A DNA stretch of 64,000 bases from positions 43,497-107,496 of the forward strand of contig PUQB01000201.1 in the NCBI GenBank assembly GCA_003024785.1. The letters are read 5' to 3'. The notes under the pieces were generated by a model, which was not told where the DNA came from, made no database searches, and saw nothing but the letters and a program-made list of their open reading frames with translations. Positions 58,663 to 64,000 of this stretch are shown piece after piece (the stretch's first letter is position 1; each line of letters begins with the position of its first letter). A program made the position numbers and the translations under genes. The stretch is from Selaginella tamariscina. Taxonomy: Eukaryota > Streptophyta > Lycopodiopsida > Selaginellales > Selaginellaceae.

Positions 58663-61600
58663 TCAATTCATTATCAATTCTTCTTCGCTATTACCTTCTG
58701 AGTGAGGCGAAGAAGGTCTAAGCCGCTTGTGAGATGGTTCAAGATCTTCTGCATCTTCTATTGATGTTTCCATGGGTCCTGGAGTGTGCGAATGTTCTGT
58801 ACTCCTCGAGATAACTTCCGGTCTAATATCTGATTGAAGTTCGTTCTCAGACTCCGAGATTGAACCAGATTCACCTTCAGAGCTATCGCACTTATCTGGA
58901 GGGAACTTTCTCAAATACGCCTTTATGGATCGTTGGGGTACTCAGTTGAGACCCAATCTATCCACTTGTTCAGGTCCTCAACCATGGTCTTATCCTTTTC
59001 AACGGCAAACACACATGTATGCCGAAGGTAACACTCCTTCAAGACGGACCCCCTAGTGCAGTAGTCAAAAACCCACGCATCACTGTGAGGACCCCTAATC
59101 AAGTTGACGATGCTCCGTGCCGCTTGACTTGTAATGTTTGGATAACGTACATTGCCGAATACGTCACTCATACCTATCGGTGTATCGGATGGAGGTTCAG
59201 GGCCGTTGGAGTGCAAACAGATGCCTGGCCAGTCATTTGGAAGCTTGAAATTGTTTGGCGCATTCCTAACAACCAAGTGAACAACGTATCAATGCACTTG
59301 GGATTAGCATCGTTCATATAAAATCCTGTCCAACGATGTCTATTCTTCTTGGCGAAGGCGAAGGCAAAAGTATCGGTGACATGAGCAAGAATCAAGAAAT
59401 AAATACCTGAAAAAGTAGGTATCAGTGAAGAGCGCAAGCATGAATTCAATAATAAATACCTTCTATGTATATGCTTGCACGGCTAAGTTTCTCCACCAGA
59501 TCCTCTAGTGCCCTATCTGTCGAAAGATTTTTTGACACCCGCCGATCCATCACGAACAATTGAAACGGTTTCCTACAAGCAGTGATGTTACCCCATAAAG
59601 TCTCCGAATCTAACAACAAACATCTGTAGGGCTTGTCGTGATTCGTAGCATCCTCCTTTATAAGGTTCAATTCGGTTCTCCGCTGCTGAAGGACTGCCAT
59701 AAGAGAAGGCGTCATCCCAATGTTCTCCTTTTTGGCGTTGGCGTGCAATAGATTCTTGCCTAGATCTTCCGATTGGTTCACCCATTCGACAAGCATATCA
59801 TCGTTCGTCACATGCAAATATTTGCTGACCTCTTCATATGTTGAAGTCGAGGTCCAACCCAGTTTGTGGCAGTGTATTCCCAACCACTCCTTGAAATGCC
59901 TGACCGTCTTCAACTCCATTGCCTTGAGATGAAAAGGAGAGGTTGGGCTGCTGTTATTAATTTGTAGTTTGCCATCGATCACCAAATCAGCCAAGACTTC
60001 CATCTCCTCCATCGTTGTTCCATTTAAAGGCTTCAACCATGTGAGCTTGAAATCGTTGTCTACATCCTTTGTAGATTGAACAGACTTAGCCTTCGGCGTC
60101 TTACTGGGTTTCTTTGCAGACTTTTCTGAGGGCTCCCCTTCACTTGTCTGCTTCTTCTTCAGTGTTCCTTTTGAAAAGGATTCCATAATCCCCAACCATT
60201 TGGCAAAGATCCTATCTTCGGGGCAAGAAATCAACATCATCAGAAAGGATGTTTCCTTCCCGCCCACCTGGGCAAAATCAACTGCTGCAATTTCTTCAAC
60301 TCTCTGAGGAAAAAGACAGATTAATATACCGGCGAGATAAATCCCGCCCAAACAATTTGCTTACCCGGTATTCCGCAGATTGTGTATTCCCTGCGGTAGC
60401 TCTTTGTGGTCGCTGAAGAGATTCCCACACGGCTCGCGTGTGTTTAAACTTCTCCCATATTTTGCTGTTGTAGTGGTTGGTGTCGGCAGCGTCCCATTCC
60501 GCCGATAACTTATGGTACTGCTCGATTGTGAGATTCGGCTTAGCTAAAAACGCCGATCTTTTTGTCAGCTTCTCACGGGTATGCTCGGAAAGTTTTGTTG
60601 CCATCGTTCCTTTGTTGTGTTCATCGAGAAGTCGTTGGGCTGCCGTTATTGTGTGCTGGCCACTAATGATGTAGTACTTGATAGATTTTTATTCTCCGTC
60701 TGAATCTTCATGAGTTGTTCTGGTGTTGTGATCCAGACTTTGTCAGCGCCCTTCCTTCTTTCATAGTATGGACACAAAACAGCATTATGTGGAACGGTAT
60801 AAGAATTGTCGTCCTTCATCTTCTCCATGAGCTCAGCTACACGTTCCTGGTTGAGTGGCCTGTAATTGAAGTTTGGGTTGACGCTGCAATATTTAACCCT
60901 ACAAGGATAAATCTTATCATCCAACATCATTTCCTTGTGACTTATTGCAGCATGAGATGCCACAGGTGCAGCTGACAAAACGATTGATGATTTTCTTTTG
61001 CGATCCGAATCAACATGTGTGATCCCCGACTGCAGCTGTTCTAGTGTTCTCGGCACACTCTTCCAGCTCCCAAAGCTTCCTAAGCAAATTGAACGTGATC
61101 TGTAGAGAACCTGAGACCGAGCCACCCTCTCAATCTCCATTATGATGTCGCTGTGTTCTTCTTCAATGTGAAGAGGGAAGATTGCTCCACTTGCTGATTT
61201 TCTGTATTGTGAAGCAATATCTCCTGACAATACACCTACTCGATGAGTCTGAAGATTTCGAAGTAGACATCCAGATGGATCCCCTCCATAGATGGGCTTT
61301 CGTTGAGTTGAAGAAGAACTCCAAGGTCAACATCATTAGTGAACACGTGAACGTCATTATCCACAAGTCGACAAAACCACCCGAAATTAATGTTGTAACT
61401 GACGACCTCTGGATCCGAGAACGTGACATTGGATGGAACAAGGCATATGTGTCGAGCATCGTCCAATCTGGGTTCGCAGCCTGCTTTCGGGTGCTTGACT
61501 AGCGAATCTACTTTCCATTGTTTTGCTTGTCCATGAGATGTGACAGAGGTTAATTTGACAGCAGCCATGGTTGCTCCAATGCGCTTCCCATTTATCTTAA

Positions 61601-61803
61601 AATATGGCCAAGTTGATTCCAGAATCCCCCTGCCCATCTCTTCTCCTGCTCTTGTCTTTAATGTCACCTCAATTCCACATCTGAATACAAAAATGATTAG
61701 TTCAAGTATCCGAGTATAACAGATTTTATTTTAATTCTTACCCAGAATTTGACGACGACTCCATACTAATGACTCGATCTCCTTGTTTGATCAAATCGTC
61801 CTT
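58663..61803 (-). CDS. Large protein with a ParB-like domain and a degenerate DNA-methylase-like domain
   Basis: Exons in reading order: 61803-61742, 61680-60365, 60303-59460, 59406-58663; more 5' exons are likely. After a ~150-residue N-terminal region (GIEVTLKTRAGEEMGRGI) comes KYCSVNPNFNYRP, RVAELMEKM and IISGQHTITAAQRLL, matching the ParB/sulfiredoxin pattern (NPxxxR, then GxHxxxAA). A Lys-rich linker follows. The C-terminal part runs FQLFVMDRR (where beta-class methylases have DPPY), FTW, YPNITSQAARSIVNLI and AWVFDYCTRGSVLKECYLRH then FAVEKD, the order of COG0863-type methylases (DPPY first, FxGxG last) with key residues changed. It ends in an acidic tail (KCDSSEGESGSISESENE). Frame breaks at about 61235, 60690 (A-run), 59278 and 58927 (C-run). 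Homology calls are inference. Confidence 0.55.
60331..60348. promoter_or_regulatory. GGCGAGATAAATCCCGCC palindrome inside an intron
   Basis: A one-change version of the upstream palindrome cluster, inside the 61-bp intron (60304-60364) of the ParB-like gene. The match inside the same gene makes a chance origin less likely. Confidence 0.55.
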
Positions 61804-61905
61804 CTGCAAAATAATACACTATGAATACAAATCATATAAAAACGCACACACACTTGTATAAACCCGAATATACAAAAATAATACACAGAGAGAAGTAGAC
61901 GTAAT

Positions 61906-61994
61906 TAACTGTCCGAAGCTCACATTTGTGTTAGTGCAAAAGAAAGATAACATTTCGTTTTAGAACCACCACAAATGTGAGCTCTGGACAGTTT
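61906..61994. repeat. Inverted repeat with 25-bp arms
   Basis: AACTGTCCGAAGCTCACATT (from 61907) and its counterpart ending GAGCTCTGGACAGTT (to 61994) pair over about 24 bases with two mismatches around a 39-base loop. It lies about 100 bp upstream of the first mapped exon of the ParB-like gene, so it may be in a leader or intron. A small-RNA precursor or a tiny MITE are alternatives. Confidence 0.65.
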
Positions 61995-62107
61995 TACATA
62001 GATTCCTAGCTTTTACTCGAAATATTATGATAAGATGATAAAAGTAAATAAAATGAGATATGCAACTTATATATACTAATACACATATATATTCACATGG
62101 AAGGTGC

Positions 62108-62340
62108 GGCGGGATTAATCTCGCCACCCCTTCAATGCCTCCTGAAAGAGTGGGCGGGATTAATCTCGCCACCTTTCTGGAGGCCTTGAACGGGAGTGCG
62201 GAATTAATCTTGCCACCCTTCTCGGTCTCAGAGAGAACTGGGCAGGATTTATTTCTCACACTCACCTTCATTCAGTGACTCCAGAAAGGAGGCGGGATTA
62301 ATCTCGCCCACCATGTAAGGGATGGTTAAATGAATCTCCC
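62108..62340. promoter_or_regulatory. Cluster of GGCGGGATTAATCTCGCC palindromes
   Basis: Copies at 62108-62125, 62153-62170 and 62291-62308 are identical. 62197-62214 and about 62241-62258 are degenerate, and 62322-62340 is weak. Spacing is about 45 bp, so this is also a degenerate 45-bp tandem repeat. Each copy is a near-perfect 18-bp dyad. It lies 300-540 bp upstream of the first mapped exon of the ParB-like gene. The GGCGGGA half resembles E2F-type sites; binding is inference. Confidence 0.7.
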
Positions 62341-62469
62341 ACCCTTCGCAGTCCTCCATTGGTATGTTGTAAACCTTCTATCGTCTTAGACAGAAAACGT
62401 TTGGGATTGGTCCGACTCACCAATATGCAAGTTGTAACTAAATGGGCATGGCTATAGTCCCATTTCCTA

Positions 62470-62970
62470 ATAATTAGCAATTTTAGCTATTTAATTAGCA
62501 TTTTCTAATATTAAAGGAATATTCTTTAGAATATATGTTTGAAAAGAGAATTTCTTTAGAATATTCTATTTTGTATTCTACCCTTTAATAATTATAGCAT
62601 TCATTGAACAAAATTAATACATTAAAAAAGTAGAATGTATTAAATTATATAATATATTGCCTAATATAACAATTAAGGAAGAGCATAAGAGGTAATTATA
62701 TAAATATTGATGTTGTTATTAAATATTAATATTTAAATATAACATTATTAATTAAAAATTTGTAGTAGTAATAATATATATATAAAATCCTATAATAATA
62801 TAGTCAATCTTCCATATCATTTTTTAAATTTATATAGTTAGTATACAATTTGTACTATTATTAAAGAGTTTATAATAATTATGAATATTAAATATATGAT
62901 ATTTTATAATTTTGTAATTGCTTTAAGCTTCAGAAAACATACATTCCCTTGCAGTTTTGTTAGTGACTTA
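62470..62970. other. Intergenic, AT-rich
   Basis: AT-rich spacer between the palindrome cluster and the last gene. Near its left border, AAGTTGTAACTAAATGGGCA (62428-62447) recurs as ACGTTGTAACTAAAGTGGGC (56941-56960) next to the start of another minus-strand gene, possibly a shared element end or leader. Confidence 0.45.
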
Positions 62971-64000
62971 TCAACGCTTCTTGACATCCCCCATATCGAA
63001 TGGATTTAACCATTTATAAAAATGCTGGGTCTTTTTGATTGGGAGACCATGTTTTCTAGGCACCATTATATCTTCGCTCTCCTTCTCTTGTCGCCTTTTT
63101 TGTGGTTTGAAACCATGCAACCTTAAAATACTATTTTTTGTGATTACTTCAGGTGTGTCGATAATTTGACCCATCCAAATAGGCTGATTATATGACGCAT
63201 CTGGAGTAATGAGAACCATCATTAGTTTTTGAAGATCCTTGCAGCAATCAAAGTATGCTTTAGGTTTTTGGTTCCTTTGTCCAACAAAGTGTGGGGTTTG
63301 CACTCCACATCACTACTGGCTTCTATGTCGTCTGTGCTCAGTGATGTCATTTAATCTCCCTCGCCACCTTGTTTTAGGCCAGAAAGGGTGTTGCAATTCT
63401 GTACTTGTGACAGTAGGCCCTTCCAACTCTCGAACAACAGTCTCCAATAGTTGACCACATGCTTATATAGTCTGAGTAACCAGTTGCCTTATCAGAATTC
63501 TTTGGGCATCGATTTTTGAACCCATGCCACATATTTTTTGATGCCATCAATAATAACCTCTTGTTCCTTGAGCTGGGCACTCAATGGAATAGGGTCTGGT
63601 TGTCCTTCTGGGAGAAGTGGCTTTCCATCCTCTCACTTTTGAAGAGCATTAAAGCCCTCTTTCGGTAACCACTTCCTGTCTAATGGCCGTAACTTGTACT
63701 GCATAATAGGTATACCATCTCGTATGGAGAAAAAGAATTGTAGCGGCACAAGGTGACCAACTAAAGAATCATCCCTTCTTTTATATACTCTTGAGAAATT
63801 TTTTGAAGTCTGGCACCTCAGTCACAAGCAAAGCACAACTTTTTTTGGAGATGCAATTTTCAAAAAGATTCATCATATGCGGTAAGGTAAGTGCACTTGT
63901 CCTTTTTGTAGAGTTGGAGACCTTGCTGAAGAACGCATCAATATCTTCATGAGTGTGACCAACCATAAGGAAACTGAGCGTGATTGTTTCAAACACACCT
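62971..64000 (-). CDS. Partial gene with GHTHEDID motif (DUF7869-like, mobile-element linked)
   Basis: Runs off the window at the 5' side. Reading order on the minus strand: LSFLMVGHTHEDIDAFFSKV (from about 63975), LVGHLVPLQFFFSIRDGIPI, KLRPLDRKWLPKEGF, EDGKPLLPEGQPDPIPLS, QHPFWPKTRWRGRLNDITEH, KPKAYFDCCKDLQKLM and YNQPIWMGQIIDTPEVI, ending in HFYKWLNPFDMGDVKKR. GHTHEDID with a following FS is the signature I associate with DUF7869 proteins, often next to transposons. At least five frame changes are needed, several at A or T runs (for example near 63795), so it is either a decayed copy or hit by consensus errors. Confidence 0.5.

Overview
This is a window of AT-rich nuclear DNA from a land plant. 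Spliceosomal genes with short exons, GT..AG introns full of (GT)n/(CT)n microsatellites, a plant-type LCB2, tRNA-Tyr-like sequences with an intron, telobox (TTTAGGG-type) 5' leaders and a Ty3/Gypsy retrotransposon all agree. The mix, including gene families I associate with bryophytes, suggests a moss or another seedless plant; that placement is inference.

0.9-18.5 kb, plus strand: three single-copy-type genes. They are an ankyrin-repeat arginine methyltransferase (RMT2 type, 965-2608), the large subunit of transcription factor TFIIE (4135-7285) and the serine palmitoyltransferase subunit LCB2 (15234-18530, 12 exons, frame fully intact). The first two read as conserved proteins but carry about ten 1-2 nt deletions. 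Many lie in homopolymers, which points to consensus errors more than gene death.

8.1-11.9, 19.1-25.7 and 42.8-45.6 kb: three rearranged copies of an old repeat family. It is littered with a 16-bp palindromic motif of the form TCCTCrryryyGAGGA.

25.9-55.0 kb: a dense nest of inverted and direct duplications. The modules are (i) an intronless micro-protein gene of 52-53 codons with its own TATA box (five open copies, one frameshifted copy, four remnants), (ii) tRNA-Tyr-derived pseudogenes, and (iii) fragments of the 3' end of LCB2, including a tandem array made from LCB2 exon 11. Several units are 'half-inverted', with one part on each strand: LCB2 exon 10, a tRNA, a Gypsy pol region and the micro-gene promoters. 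This suggests repeated fold-back or template-switch events. A truncated Gypsy element sits inside a tRNA-Tyr copy. Two insertions of one hAT-type MITE can be read precisely because an empty sister site is present for each.

55.5-64.0 kb, minus strand: a cluster of unusual genes. They are an acidic protein ending in a domain like those of plant transposon-linked proteins, a HAD/NIF-type phosphatase-like gene, a ~1,000-residue protein that appears to join a ParB-like domain to a degenerate beta-class DNA-methylase-like domain, and a partial gene with a GHTHEDID motif. Upstream of the ParB-like gene lies a cluster of GGCGGGATTAATCTCGCC palindromes, with one more inside its intron.

All identities were judged by eye from translation; no search was run.
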